A stretch of DNA of 64,000 nt from Symbiodinium natans (Eukaryota > Sar > Dinophyceae > Suessiales > Symbiodiniaceae): positions 1,034,146 to 1,098,145 of the forward strand of contig CAJNDS010002646.1 in assembly GCA_905221605.1 (NCBI GenBank), written 5' to 3'. Within the stretch, counting starts at the first letter, position 1; each line of letters starts with the position of its first letter. The notes under the pieces were generated by a model, which saw nothing but the letters and a program-made list of their open reading frames with translations, did not search any database and was not told the origin of the DNA. A program made the position numbers and the translations under genes. This document shows, piece after piece, positions 31,586-39,894 of the stretch.

Positions 31586-31676
31586 GTATGTAGGGTATAT
31601 CTGTGGGGAGCTGGGAGGGAGGGGTTTATACAGCGTATGTAGGGTATATCTGTGGGGAGCTGGGAGGGAGGGGTTT
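31578..31676. repeat. 49-bp tandem duplication over a 5' splice site
   Basis: Two perfect copies of a 49-bp unit starting TATACAGCGTATGTAGGG; each contains AGC|GTATGT, so there are two possible donors (31586 and 31635). Confidence 0.9.
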
Positions 31677-31745
31677 CAAATTAGGGTGCTAAGTAGGAGC
31701 TTCGGGCTTGGGGTTAGGTTTTGGGTTCAATGGATTCGGCTTTGA

Positions 31746-31850
31746 GACCCAGACTAGGTCCTTATTCCCGTTTTTGGGTTGAGGTTCCCTGATAAGCCCC
31801 TTGAAACCAAAAAGGGCGCCCTTGTTATTCCAGGGTTGCTGTTGGGTCCA
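31746..31850. mobile_element. Family C inverted-repeat element
   Basis: GAGACCCAGACTAGGTCCTT at the left, GGGTTGCTGTTGGGTCCA at the right; shared core TTCCCTGATAAGCCCCTTGA. Confidence 0.7.
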
Positions 31851-31908
31851 GGTTGTTTTTTTAGGGTTTCTGATCCGCACATTACGAGTTCACTGTTGTG
31901 ACGTGCAG

Positions 31909-31989
31909 TTCCAAAGCCGCCAGCAGGATCAGCAAAACCTACAGAAGTACAGAATTTCTCTACACAGCACATGGCCATTTTTCTCGAAA
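31909..31989 (+). CDS. Exon, high quality
   Basis: Acceptor GTGACGTGCAG, exactly 27 codons (FQSRQQDQQNLQKYRISLHS, TWPFFSK), donor GTATGT. Phase 0 in and out, continuing the two exons upstream. Not recognised. Confidence 0.62.
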
Positions 31990-32504
31990 GTATGTTCCCT
32001 TTCTCTTTTTGGCTACCGTCAATACAGGGCTTCATATACATGAATCCCCCCTATTCACTTTTTTTGGGCAGACTCCAATTCCCCGAAGCCCTAAATTTGT
32101 TTGGGGGGTACTCGGGATGAACCGCAAAACCCCCAACCCTAAACCCCAAACCCTACACCCGAACCCTAAGTCCAGCCCCCAAAAACCCGCCGGGGGAGCC
32201 CACAGGTTACCAAGTAGAGGCGTCTTTCTTAGTTTACATGGGCCCGTAATGAATATGGTCCCTTACCTCCTTGAAAGTGTTTTGATGTATGGGCCCTTGG
32301 GTTGTACAGGGAAGGAGTATATAAGCGGTCCCCCTTTTAAGGGCTTGAGAACCTACAAACTCGATACTCACCGAGATATATAGCCCCAAGAACCTTGTAA
32401 GGATTCCTACTCATCCGAGATAAGGGGTTTAGGAGTTTTTGGCTTTTAGGCACCTCCCTACGAGTATTGGGTTGGGCTTTCTGTCTCTCTCGATGACTGA
32501 GCAG

Positions 32505-32565
32505 GTCAATGGCTTCGGGGATGAATGGCGCGGCACCCGAGCTTGAAAGCTCTCGGGGGCAGAGA
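32505..32565 (+). CDS. Exon
   Basis: Pyrimidine-rich acceptor (CTTTCTGTCTCTCTCGATGA then CTGAGCAG). Phase 0 gives VNGFGDEWRGTRA to a TGA (a GC donor would end it earlier); another frame gives SMASGMNGAAPELESSRGQR to donor GTGCTT. Confidence 0.45.
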
Positions 32566-32853
32566 GTGCTTAGGGTTCAGGGCTCAGGGTTTTGGAGCTT
32601 AGGGGTTGAATCTTGAACCCTATAAACCCGATAAACACCATCACCCCAATAAATCCCATAAACACTGGGGTGTCAAAGCTTGTGGGGCTATTGGGGGACC
32701 TTGTGGGGCGTTAGGGTCCACAGGGGTACAGGGTTCACGGTTTAGGCTCTAGGGGTAGGCTGCCTTGCTATTCAAGGATGCAGAGACGTGCGTTTAGGGT
32801 TCTTGGCCGTGCATGAAAATCGGTTCCAATCTTAGCTGCTTCTCTTTTCATAG

Positions 32854-32878
32854 GCGAAAGGGCTGTCAAGGATCCAGA
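32854..32878 (+). CDS. Micro-exon (25 nt)
   Basis: Acceptor GCTTCTCTTTTCATAG, reads AKGLSRIQ plus one base, then GTAAGC, the first bases of a family C element. The split codon is completed at 32979. Confidence 0.55.
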
Positions 32879-32978
32879 GTAAGCCCTTATTCCCTCTTTG
32901 GGGGTTTGGGTTCCCTTATAAGCCCCTTGAAGCCAAAAACGGGCCCCCGTTTTATTCCTAGGTTGCTCTTAGGTCTAG
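32879..32978 (+). mobile_element. Family C element acting as a whole intron
   Basis: Exactly 100 bp from GTAAGCCCTTATTCC to GCTCTTAGGTCTAG. TIRs GATCCAGAGTAAGCCC and GGTTGCTCTTAGGTCT are imperfect inverses; the core resembles the other family C copies. Flanking exons join in phase, as for introner-like elements. Confidence 0.6.
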
Positions 32979-33120
32979 TAGTTAAGCCTTTATGGTGCGG
33001 CCTTCGGATACTGGAGTTTGTTGGTGTGATTTTGCCACAACGGTTTTGCCGCTTGGGGATGAACGCCTGCCAAATGCCAAACCCCACAAATTGTGCTTCT
33101 AGTGGAAGGCCTTTCCACTA
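32979..33120 (+). CDS. Exon, possibly terminal
   Basis: Completes the split codon from 32878 and reads VKPLWCGLRILEFVGVILPQ, RFCRLGMNACQMPNPTNC to a TAA at about 33120, unless a donor is used earlier. Hydrophobic stretch; not recognised. Confidence 0.45.
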
Positions 33121-33150
33121 AGCCCCCAAATGGGTAGTTCTCTGAATGAC

Positions 33151-33245
33151 ATGGAGGTTCAAGGGCAGCTATAAGTAGGGTTTTAAGCAGGGTAACTATA
33201 CTTAAAGCCTTACTCTACTTATAACTCCCCATGAACCTCCACGTA
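33151..33245. mobile_element. Family A inverted-repeat element
   Basis: ATGGAGGTTCAAGGGCAGCT and ATAACTCCCCATGAACCTCC. Confidence 0.75.
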
Positions 33246-33255
33246 AGCTTCTTAG

Positions 33256-33312
33256 GTCTATCTACTTGCCCGGATTCGGACACAAAGCGCGAGTCGAGGC
33301 TGCCACTCCGGG
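33256..33312 (+). CDS. Exon
   Basis: Acceptor AAGCTTCTTAG; reads LSTCPDSDTKRESRLPLR plus one base; donor GTTTGGGG. Phase matches the next exon. Confidence 0.5.
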
Positions 33313-33370
33313 GTTTGGGGTTTAGGGTTTCGGGCTTAGGGTTTAGGGCAGGCGCACAGTGGTGCAGCAG

Positions 33371-33456
33371 GGCTTTCAGGATTGACTGAGGTCACACTTA
33401 CTGCTTATAAGAGGAATTCGGGATTTCGGCGCCCCATATGGTTTTTTAAATGGCAT
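33371..33456 (+). CDS. Exon
   Basis: Acceptor GTGGTGCAGCAG; completes the previous codon and reads LSGLTEVTLTAYKRNSGFRR, PIWFFKWH; donor GTGTGT; ends phase 0. Confidence 0.5.
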
Positions 33457-33716
33457 GTGTGTATATGTGTATGTATATATATATATATAGATATGTATAT
33501 ACATGTATTTACAGAGTTTAGGGTTTAGGGTGCAGCTTTTAGGGTGTTTGCTAACGCTATTGTTTTTGGTTGTTGTCATTTTTATTATTTTAATATTATT
33601 ATTATTATTACCATTATTATTCTTATTATTCTGATTATGTTTATATACGTATACGCATACATATACTTTATAAGTAGGGGGATAGAAGTTCTCTAGCTCC
33701 CCATTTCCCTTCTAAG

Positions 33717-33755
33717 AGCTGGCGCTGGCAAGCTTCGGGCTTAGGAAATCGTGAG
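33717..33755 (+). CDS. Exon
   Basis: Acceptor CATTTCCCTTCTAAG, 13 whole codons (SWRWQASGLGNRE), donor GTTTAG; in phase with the exon ending 33456. Confidence 0.5.
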
Positions 33756-33845
33756 GTTTAGAAGGGTAGTTACATGGCATTGCCTTTTTTACAGGTAAAG
33801 GTTTAAGGTTTAGAGTTTAGGGGTATACGAGGGTTTTTCAACTGA

Positions 33846-33962
33846 GGGCCCATACTAAGGGGCCATAAAGAGGTTTAAGTTTCCAGGGGTTCATGTACCT
33901 GTGTAGCATATACTGGGGCCCTTTTGCTACTACATAGAGACCCCATTCGAGGCCCAAGTACA
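33846..33962. mobile_element. Family F inverted-repeat element
   Basis: GGGCCCATACTAAGGGGCC, TGTACCTGTGTAGCATATAC, CGAGGCCCAAGTACACC. Confidence 0.55.
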
Positions 33963-34139
33963 CCCTAAACCCTAAACCCTTACTTGGAAGCCCTTTGGAC
34001 TTAGTAAGTAGAGTTAGTAAGGTGGGTTACGGGAACTATGATAAGGTTTCTAGGGGATACCAAGCAGACTCAGCAAGCTTCTACTTAGAGAGGTTTGGTG
34101 TTTAGACGGAGGAGTTCCCAGAAGGGACCCTAGGGTTTT

Positions 34140-34275
34140 AGGGTTGTTTCGTGACCCTAAACCCTAACCCTAAAACATAAACCCTAAACCCTAAACTCTA
34201 AACCCTAAACCTTAAACCCTAAACCCTAAACTCTAAACCCTAAACCCTAAACCCTAACCCTAAACCCTAAACCAC
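34140..34275. repeat. CCCTAAA array
   Basis: Near-perfect heptamers with CTCTAAA and CTTAAA variants. Confidence 0.95.
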
Positions 34276-34508
34276 TTAGGGTTCAGCAAAACCTCAAAAC
34301 CTTAACCCCTCAGCCTGACCCAGAGCTCCTTAACGTCAGAAGCCCCCTGAAAACCAGAGCCCTCAAGAAAACTTGAAAGCCTCCAGTTATCCTTGGGGCT
34401 CAGAAGGTGCCCCTACACCCTACACCCACCCTAACCCTGAATCCTAAACCCTAAACCCTAAACCCTACACCCCACTTTTAACTACCCCATGAACCTCCAA
34501 TTAATCAG

Positions 34509-34567
34509 GTGCCCCAGGGCCCGGCCATGCAAGTGGCTACGCGGCCGGGTGTGTCCCCAAGACCCCG
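34509..34567 (+). CDS. Exon
   Basis: Acceptor TTAATCAG; reads VPQGPAMQVATRPGVSPRP; donor GTTTAGGG at the start of a variant telomere-like array. Confidence 0.45.
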
Positions 34568-34618
34568 GTTTAGGGTTGAGGGTTGAGGGTTTAGGGTTGA
34601 GGGTTGAGGGTTTAGGGT

Positions 34619-34699
<81 letters not shown>

Positions 34700-34702
34700 G
34701 GT
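34568..34702. repeat. TTGAGGG heptamer variant array
   Basis: About 19 units, mostly TTGAGGG mixed with TTTAGGG. Confidence 0.97.
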
Positions 34703-34703
34703 A

Positions 34704-34777
34704 GGGAATGGGGGGATGAGGTACCCTATATAATTCTTTCAAGGGGGGATAAGGGGCACCTCATTCCCTCATTCGCC
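34704..34777. mobile_element. Family D inverted-repeat element
   Basis: GTAGGGAATGGGGGGATGAGG and CACCTCATTCCCTCATTC; relatives at 43.5 and 58.6 kb. Confidence 0.65.
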
Positions 34778-34940
34778 TGGGGGGGGGTTTGGGGGGGTGG
34801 TCTTCAGCGGGGCAAATCCAGGTTTTTTTCTGTAGGCGGTTTTCTTTTTACAGGCTTTTCGTCTTGGCGTGTTAGAGTTAAGGATCCGAAACCCTAGGCC
34901 CCAACCCCTAAACCCCAAACCCCAAACCCTAAACCGCAAG

Positions 34941-35002
34941 GGCTAACACTTGCAACTGAGAAGCAGCTTGCGGGTGTGCGTCCGAGTCGAACGCCGTGGA
35001 GG
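34941..35002 (+). CDS. Exon
   Basis: Acceptor AACCGCAAG; reads LTLATEKQLAGVRPSRTPWR; donor GTTTATAG is the first unit of the 9-mer array. Confidence 0.5.
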
Positions 35003-35276
35003 GTTTATAGGGTTTATAGGGTTTATAGGGTTTATAGGGTTTATAGGGTTTATAGGGTTTATAGGGTTTACAGGGTTTATAGGGTTTATAGGGTTTTTCA
35101 GGGTTTACAGGGTTTATAGGGTTAATAGGGTTTATGGCGTTTATAGGGTTTATAGGGTTTATAGGGTTTACAGGGTTTACAGGGTTTATAGGGTTTATAG
35201 AGTTTATAGGGTTTACAGGGTTTATCGGGTTTATAGGGTTTACAGGGTTTATAGGGTTTATAGGGTTTATAGGGTT
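35000..35276. repeat. GGGTTTATA 9-mer tandem array
   Basis: About 30 units of GGGTTTATA with C/A variants; the period of nine keeps frames open, giving an artefact ORF of repeated Tyr-Arg-Val / Gly-Phe-Ile. Confidence 0.97.
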
Positions 35277-35346
35277 TGTGGGTGAAGCACTAAACTAACC
35301 CTAACCCTATACCCTAAACCCTCAACCCTAAACCCTAAACCCAAGG

Positions 35347-35370
35347 TGGAGGCTGAATGACGAGTCTAGG
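35347..35370 (+). CDS. Possible micro-exon with GC donor
   Basis: Acceptor ACCCAAG; reads WRLNDES plus two bases; donor GCGTTTTAGG; phase fits the next exon. Confidence 0.4.
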
Positions 35371-35421
35371 CGTTTTAGGGTAGGGGCCCTAAACCACTAA
35401 ACCTCAAATCAATCGTCCCAG

Positions 35422-35471
35422 GCACCCCGGTGAGGCATTCCGAGTCTGCCGGCCCCTGCCGCGCACCCAGG
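35422..35471 (+). CDS. Exon
   Basis: Acceptor ATCGTCCCAG; reads HPGEAFRVCRPLPRTQ; donor GTTTAGGG. Confidence 0.5.
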
Positions 35472-35547
35472 GTTTAGGGTTTAGGGTTTAGGGTTTAGGG
35501 TTTAGGGTTTAGGGTTTAGGGTTTAGGGTTTAGGGTTTAGGGTTTAG
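35472..35547 (+). repeat. TTTAGGG array forming an apparent whole intron
   Basis: GTTTAGGG x 11, ending TTTAG. It lies exactly between two exon-like islands, so splicing would remove a pure telomere-like array. Confidence 0.7.
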
Positions 35548-35569
35548 GCACCGGAGTTTCTTCATCTTG
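35548..35569 (+). CDS. Micro-exon (22 nt)
   Basis: Follows TTTAG of the heptamer array; reads APEFLHL plus one base; donor GTAAGC starts a family C element. Joins 35675 in phase. Confidence 0.5.
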
Positions 35570-35674
35570 GTAAGCCAGTGGTACCCTTTCCCTTGGTTTG
35601 CTTCAAGGTTCCCTTAGAAAGTAGCCAAGCCAAAAAAGGGCGCCTTTTTATGATCTGGTTGCTGGACTACCAAG
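35570..35674 (+). mobile_element. Family C element acting as a whole intron
   Basis: 105 bp from GTAAGCCAGTGGTACCC to GCTGGACTACCAAG; TIRs CTTGGTAAGCCAG / CTGGACTACCAAG. Flanking islands read through in phase. Confidence 0.6.
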
Positions 35675-35703
35675 TTGTGGGGCTGCTTACGGAAGAATAT
35701 AGG
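35675..35703 (+). CDS. Micro-exon (29 nt)
   Basis: Completes the codon split at 35569 and reads VGLLTEEYR; donor GTTTAGGG. Confidence 0.5.
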
Positions 35704-35906
35704 GTTTAGGGTTTAGGGTTTAGGGTTTAGGGTTTAGGGTTTAGGGTTGTAGGGTCTAGGGTTTCAGGGTTTAGGGTTTAGGGTTTGAGTTGGCGGGGGT
35801 TAGGTTAGGTCTTAGTTGTTGGAGGTTCTGGGTTGAGGGGTTTGAGGGCTTTAGGGTTTTAAGTTTTCAGGGTTTTGAGGGTTTTAGACAGGGTTCGGGC
35901 CGACAG

Positions 35907-35964
35907 CGAGAATCAACTCACCAGGCAACACCGAGCTCCAGGCGTCTTTGAAGGGCTCTTGGGG
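35907..35964 (+). CDS. Exon
   Basis: Acceptor GGGCCGACAG; reads ENQLTRQHRAPGVFEGLLG; donor GTTATGG. Confidence 0.5.
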
Positions 35965-36100
35965 GTTATGGTTTGGGCTTACGGGTCTTATGGGGCTGGG
36001 GATAATTAAGCTTCATCAAGGTTGTTTAAGGGAGGAACCCAGGGGAAACCCGTTACTATGGGGTTTGTAAGAAGGGTTCCAAGGGTCTATAGGGTTACAG

Positions 36101-36135
36101 GACGAAGGATTCATGCCACCTGTTGCTGCATCTAG
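36101..36135 (+). CDS. Exon
   Basis: Acceptor GGGTTACAG; reads DEGFMPPVAAS plus two bases; donor GTGTGT. Phase fits both neighbours. Confidence 0.55.
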
Positions 36136-36205
36136 GTGTGTTTGGAGAAGGTTTGTTGTGAGCCAGCAAGAAGGCACTCGAACCCGAAGCGCCTCCTTTA
36201 TTCAG

Positions 36206-36254
36206 ATGTAGAACCGAGAAGCTTCATAAGATTCATTCAAGAATAGATCTTTGA
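36206..36254 (+). CDS. Probable terminal exon
   Basis: Acceptor CTCCTTTATTCAG; completes the previous codon and reads CRTEKLHKIHSRIDL then TGA at 36252-36254. Confidence 0.5.
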
Positions 36255-36525
36255 TTCGTGTGTGAAATGCATGCAATCTCATGCTCATGCTCTGTCATGA
36301 TGATTTTTATTCTGCCCGGCTCTGCAAACTAAATGGGCGGCACGACCGTCTGAAAGTCAAGGCTATTTAGTTCATAACTGCATACTGCTTTCGCTGATAG
36401 ACTGTTCATGCATTCAAGTCTGGTGGACCCTGATCACATGTGTTTTGCCCAGCCGAAACATATGTGCCGGGGTTTTGAAATGCACGTGTGCACACATAGT
36501 ATATATATGTGTATATAAAGACTTC
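36255..36525 (+). other. Possible 3' untranslated region
   Basis: About 270 bp of unique, AT-rich DNA after the putative stop, with no heptamers until 36527. No polyadenylation signal is claimed. Confidence 0.3.
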
Positions 36526-36697
36526 CTAAACCCTGAACCCCAAACCCCAAACCCCAAACCCCAAACCCTAAACCCTAAACCCTAAACCCTAAGCGGCGCC
36601 GTTTAAGTTCGAGGTTGCTGGGTAGCCTAGAACCTTGGGCTTCTTTAAGGCCAACTTAGGCATGTCGGGACTCTCTAAGGTATACATAGGGGGTTAC

Positions 36698-36806
36698 ATA
36701 TGGGGTGGTTGTCAAAATTAGAGTCCCTTTTTGGATCCCTGTTATAATACGGCACCTAATATTTAGGGTACCCAAAAAGGGACCATAATTTTGACAACCA
36801 CCCATA
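36698..36806. mobile_element. Family G inverted-repeat element
   Basis: TGGGTGGTTGTCAAAATTA... and AATTTTGACAACCACCCA are near-perfect ends; inner arms GTCCCTTTTTGG and CCAAAAAGGGAC. 108 bp. Confidence 0.85.
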
Positions 36807-36894
36807 TGGGAATAAGATTGAGGGTCCCTAAACCCTAAACCCTAAACCCTAAACCCTAAACCCTAAACAGGGGTCCCGCCTCATACCCCTTCAG

Positions 36895-36941
36895 TGGGGC
36901 TGTCCTCTGTCTGGACTCAGCGCCAAGTCTTGTATCGGTTG
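36895..36941 (+). CDS. Exon
   Basis: Acceptor TCATACCCCTTCAG; reads GAVLCLDSAPSLVSV; donor GTGGTC (or GTTGGT four bases earlier). Confidence 0.5.
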
Positions 36942-37045
36942 GTGGTCTCTTCATCTAGGGTTTAGGGTTTAGGGTTTAGGGTTTAGGGTTCTTCTGTTTT
37001 GTAGGGGGTTCTTATTAGGGTATCTAGGGGCCAGAGTAAGGTATG

Positions 37046-37171
37046 AGGGTAACAGACAAAGAGACCACCGGCCTTTATAAGCCAAGCCGTGTGCTCTGGG
37101 TTGCAGGGCCTCCTTTTGCCAGATTTTTTCCTTCAAAGGAAGGCAAGATGGCTGGAAAAGCCCACAAGAGG
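37046..37171 (+). CDS. Exon
   Basis: Acceptor GGGTAACAG; reads DKETTGLYKPSRVLWVAGPP, FARFFPSKEGKMAGKAHKR. Either a 33-nt GT...AG intron or an in-frame heptamer-like insert follows. Not recognised. Confidence 0.5.
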
Positions 37172-37204
37172 GTTTGGGGTTTAGGGTTTATTGACATTTT
37201 GAAG

Positions 37205-37250
37205 AGGCTCCAAAGTGAACGGCAAGCCCGCATACCGGGTGGAATGGAAG
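37205..37250 (+). CDS. Exon
   Basis: Acceptor ACATTTTGAAG; reads RLQSERQARIPGGME plus one base; donor GTCGTTG. In phase with 37171. Confidence 0.5.
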
Positions 37251-37267
37251 GTCGTTGACTCTCACTA

Positions 37268-37315
37268 GATTGGAGCGCCTCCAAGAATTTTACAACATAC
37301 CGTATGCCCAAGGGG
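37268..37315 (+). CDS. Exon
   Basis: Acceptor CTCTCACTAG; reads WSASKNFTTYRMPKG; donor GTATGTTG. Then TTCTTAGAG and another open stretch CRNTDLASTELEPTCMQNFL to about 37480. The 37285-37325 segment is also palindromic (CAACATACC/GGTATGTTG). Confidence 0.45.
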
Positions 37316-37436
37316 GTATGTTGAATATTTCTTAGAGTGCCGCAACACCGACCTCGCGTCTACGGAGCTAGAGCCAACATGTATGCAAAATTTTCTCAGG
37401 CCTGTGAAGCTAAAGCCTGTGAAGGCCAAAAGGCAC

Positions 37437-37612
37437 CCCAAAGCCCCAAAAAAAAGCCGGAATGGGAGTTTACGAAAATAAGGCCCCACATACTGGGATT
37501 CCATTATGATAAGAGCCAAAATATACCTACTTTCGGACCCATATGGGCATTTCCCCAAAATGGGTGTACCCCTTCTGTACCCCAAAATAAGGACCCCAAG
37601 AGGGTACCCCTA
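37437..37612. mobile_element. Family E inverted-repeat element
   Basis: GTTTACGAAAATAAGGCCCC with CATATGGGCATTTCCCCAAA and GGGTACCCCTAAACC; related to 45.7 and 47.2 kb copies, reversed. Confidence 0.55.
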
Positions 37613-37659
37613 AACCCTAAACCCTAAACCCCCAAATATCGTAAACCCCCAAACTCGAG

Positions 37660-37719
37660 CGCCGCATCGAGGTGGGCAGGGGCATCCACCCTCACCGCCA
37701 GCAGGCTGTGCTGGATGGG
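37660..37719 (+). CDS. Exon
   Basis: Acceptor AAACTCGAG, exactly 20 codons (RRIEVGRGIHPHRQQAVLDG), donor GTTTGGGG. CCCTAAA upstream, TTTAGGG downstream. Confidence 0.55.
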
Positions 37720-37879
37720 GTTTGGGGTTTAGGGTTTAGGGTTTAGACTGTAGGGTGTAGGGTTTAAGACACGCAGCTTTGCCTTGAAGTGGCTTGCAAG
37801 AATAAGTGTCCCCAATCTCGGAGTTAGTGTTGGGGGCTTCGGGCTGGAAGGTTTCATTCTGAATCCCCACTCTACATAC

Positions 37880-37881
37880 CG

Positions 37882-37936
<55 letters not shown>

Positions 37937-37940
37937 CAAC

Positions 37941-38001
<61 letters not shown>
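37880..38001. repeat. (AAT)n microsatellite
   Basis: About 40 AAT units with one GACAAC interruption. Confidence 0.97.
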
Positions 38002-38002
<1 letters not shown>

Positions 38003-38058
38003 GGCACCTAGTATTTAGGGTACCCCAAAAGGGATCATAATTTTTACAGCCACCCATA
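38002..38058. mobile_element. Right half of a family G element
   Basis: GGCACCTAGTATTTAGGGTA then AAAGGGATCATAATTTTT and ACAGCCACCCA match the right half of 36698-36806; the left half is replaced by the AAT array. Confidence 0.8.
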
Positions 38059-38200
38059 TAAAACTACAGATCAAGTGGTAATCCCTACTAACTAAGCTAA
38101 GGGGAAAAAGTTACAGGTAAGCCCAAAACCCCTAAACACTCAAGCGCCCGAAGCCCTAAAACTCTACTTGTATCTCCATCTCCTCACATTTGCAGCCTAG

Positions 38201-38485
38201 GCCGCACTCCGCATGGATGATGTCCTCAAGCAAGAGACTCGAAAGTTCGTTCGTTCTGAATGCCAAAAGCTCTTCCAATATTGCTTTCGATTCTTGGCGC
38301 TTTACTATCGTGATGGGGGTGTTTGGAGGCTCAAATGCCATCTTCTTCTGCACATGCGCAAAAGCGCCCTAAGCAAGGGCAATCCCAGACTATATTCCAC
38401 GTACCGTGACGAGTCTCTAAATGGCACGACTGCCAAAGTTGCCAGGGCATGCCATCGCCACACATGGGCGAACATGATTTTGTAG
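38201..38485 (+). CDS. Terminal exon (95 codons)
   Basis: Preceded by the pyrimidine-rich run TGTATCTCCATCTCCTCACA and TTTGCAGCCTAG. The frame reads to TAG at 38483-38485: MDDVLKQETRKFVRSECQKL, FQYCFRFLALYYRDGGVWRL, then KVARACHRHTWANMIL. Starts in phase with the exon ending 37719. Basic, aromatic-rich, no recognised domain. Confidence 0.58.
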   Translation, partial: AALRMDDVLKQETRKFVRSECQKLFQYCFRFLALYYRDGGVWRLKCHLLLHMRKSALSKGNPRLYSTYRDESLNGTTAKVARACHRHTWANMIL

Positions 38486-38585
38486 AAGGGCTCGATAGTA
38501 GTTTCTTATCCTGTATACGCCCCTAAAGGCTTGCATAGGAGGATGTGTATGGGACCCAATTCCCTTATTCCCTAGGACTCGTTAG

Positions 38586-38628
38586 GTTTCGTCCCAAGTT
38601 CTCCGGTTCGGCCTCCTCTTACTCTACA
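38586..38628 (+). CDS. Possible exon
   Basis: Acceptor CTCGTTAG; reads FVPSSPVRPPLTL; consensus donor GTAAGTG. Confidence 0.4.
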
Positions 38629-39359
38629 GTAAGTGTTCCCCCATGACCGAGATATCATTACGGAATATTTGATTTGGGCGTTTTAGGATTTCCCTGTGAA
38701 GCCACTCCCTTCAGCCCGTTGAAGGGCCTAACCTGAGTAAGTACCTTTGACTTCTTTGCTCCAGTTGTATTTCTTGTGGAGGTTCCCTTATGAGCTCCTT
38801 CAGATGAAGAACTCAGAAGGGCTTAAACCCTAAACCCCAGACCCAAAACCCTCCCTTTGTACTCCTGGGCCACTCCGGGATCTACTTCTTTACGGGCTGG
38901 AGACTAGGGGATTGCAGGGTTAAGGGCTGCTGTCTGATACCACCCTAAACCGTAAACAATAAACCCTCAAATCCGTGGCTCTACTGTTTTCGTGGTTCAG
39001 GGGCTTGGGCGTTAAGGGTGCAGGCTCATGCCACTTTGAACCCTAAGCCCTAAACGCCTCTTGAAACATGGGTCGTCTTTCGCTGTGACAAATCCCGAAC
39101 TTCCGTGCATCCCTGCCGACACCCTAAAACACTGAAGGGTTTAGTGTTCAGGGCTCTGACGCTCAGAGGCTCATAGAGTTTAGGGTTTAGGGCCCTAAGC
39201 CCTAAACACCCCCCCCCCCCCCAAGAACCTAAAGAGCCTAAGCACCCAAACCTACACCCTAATCGCAAGCCCCACTTCTGAACCTTTCAATCGGGCTTAC
39301 GGTTCCGAGTGGATATACGGGTTTTGTTTGCTGCTATGCTGCGGACGCATAAGTTTTGG

Positions 39360-39450
39360 GCCCCCATCTACCATCCCATGTACCTATACCATACACTTGG
39401 GCCCTAATGCCACTATATAGGAACCCTTTAAGGCCCAAGTATGTACCATA
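39360..39450. mobile_element. Family F inverted-repeat element
   Basis: CCCATGTACCTATACCATAC, ACTTGGGCCCTAATGCC and AACCCTTTAAGGCCCAAGTA. Confidence 0.6.
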
Positions 39451-39497
39451 TATACATACACGGACCTGTAGGCTGTGGAGGTACATGGGCTCGTAAG

Positions 39498-39594
39498 AAT
39501 GCGGCAGTTTCGAACCTGCGCAGTGCAGCAGGAAACCTCCGGGACCAACATCGGCATCCAGATCATTTTAGAGGCACGCTTCGGGCTTTTCGGG
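39498..39594 (+). CDS. Exon
   Basis: Acceptor GGGCTCGTAAG; reads NAAVSNLRSAAGNLRDQHRH, PDHFRGTLRAFR; donor GTTTGAGG. Not recognised. Confidence 0.5.
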
Positions 39595-39667
39595 GTTTGA
39601 GGTTCGGGTTTGAACACCGCAACAGTCCGTCTCCCCCTAAACCCCTAACCCCTAGGGCTCTCTCAAG

Positions 39668-39702
39668 GCACCTAGAGGTCGAGGCAGTCTTTCTGCTAAG
39701 GA
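39668..39702 (+). CDS. Possible exon, non-canonical donor
   Basis: Acceptor CTCTCTCAAG; reads HLEVEAVFLLR; only a GA donor (GATTTAGG) is available. Confidence 0.35.
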
Positions 39703-39894
39703 TTTAGGGTTTAAGGGTTAGGGTTTGGGGTTTCGGGTTTAGGGTTTAGGGTTTAAGGTTTAGGGTTTAGGGTTTAGGGTTTAGGGTTCCCCACGCCCTA
39801 AACCTTCTAAACCCGAAGCCCAAAGTCCTGAAAGCCTGAAAAGACCTCAAATCTTGATGGTTTAAGGTGCTGATAGCTCCCCGGTTCTTCCAAG

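Noticed and set aside
34950-35285. 111-codon ORF rich in Gly-Phe-Ile and Tyr-Arg-Val
   Set aside because: A 9-bp repeat cannot create a stop in frame; only the first 60 bp are exon-like.
34140-35340. CRISPR-like array
   Set aside because: Repeats are contiguous short tandem units with no spacers.
37729-38057. Poly-Tyr/poly-Ile ORFs on the minus strand
   Set aside because: Translation of the AAT microsatellite.
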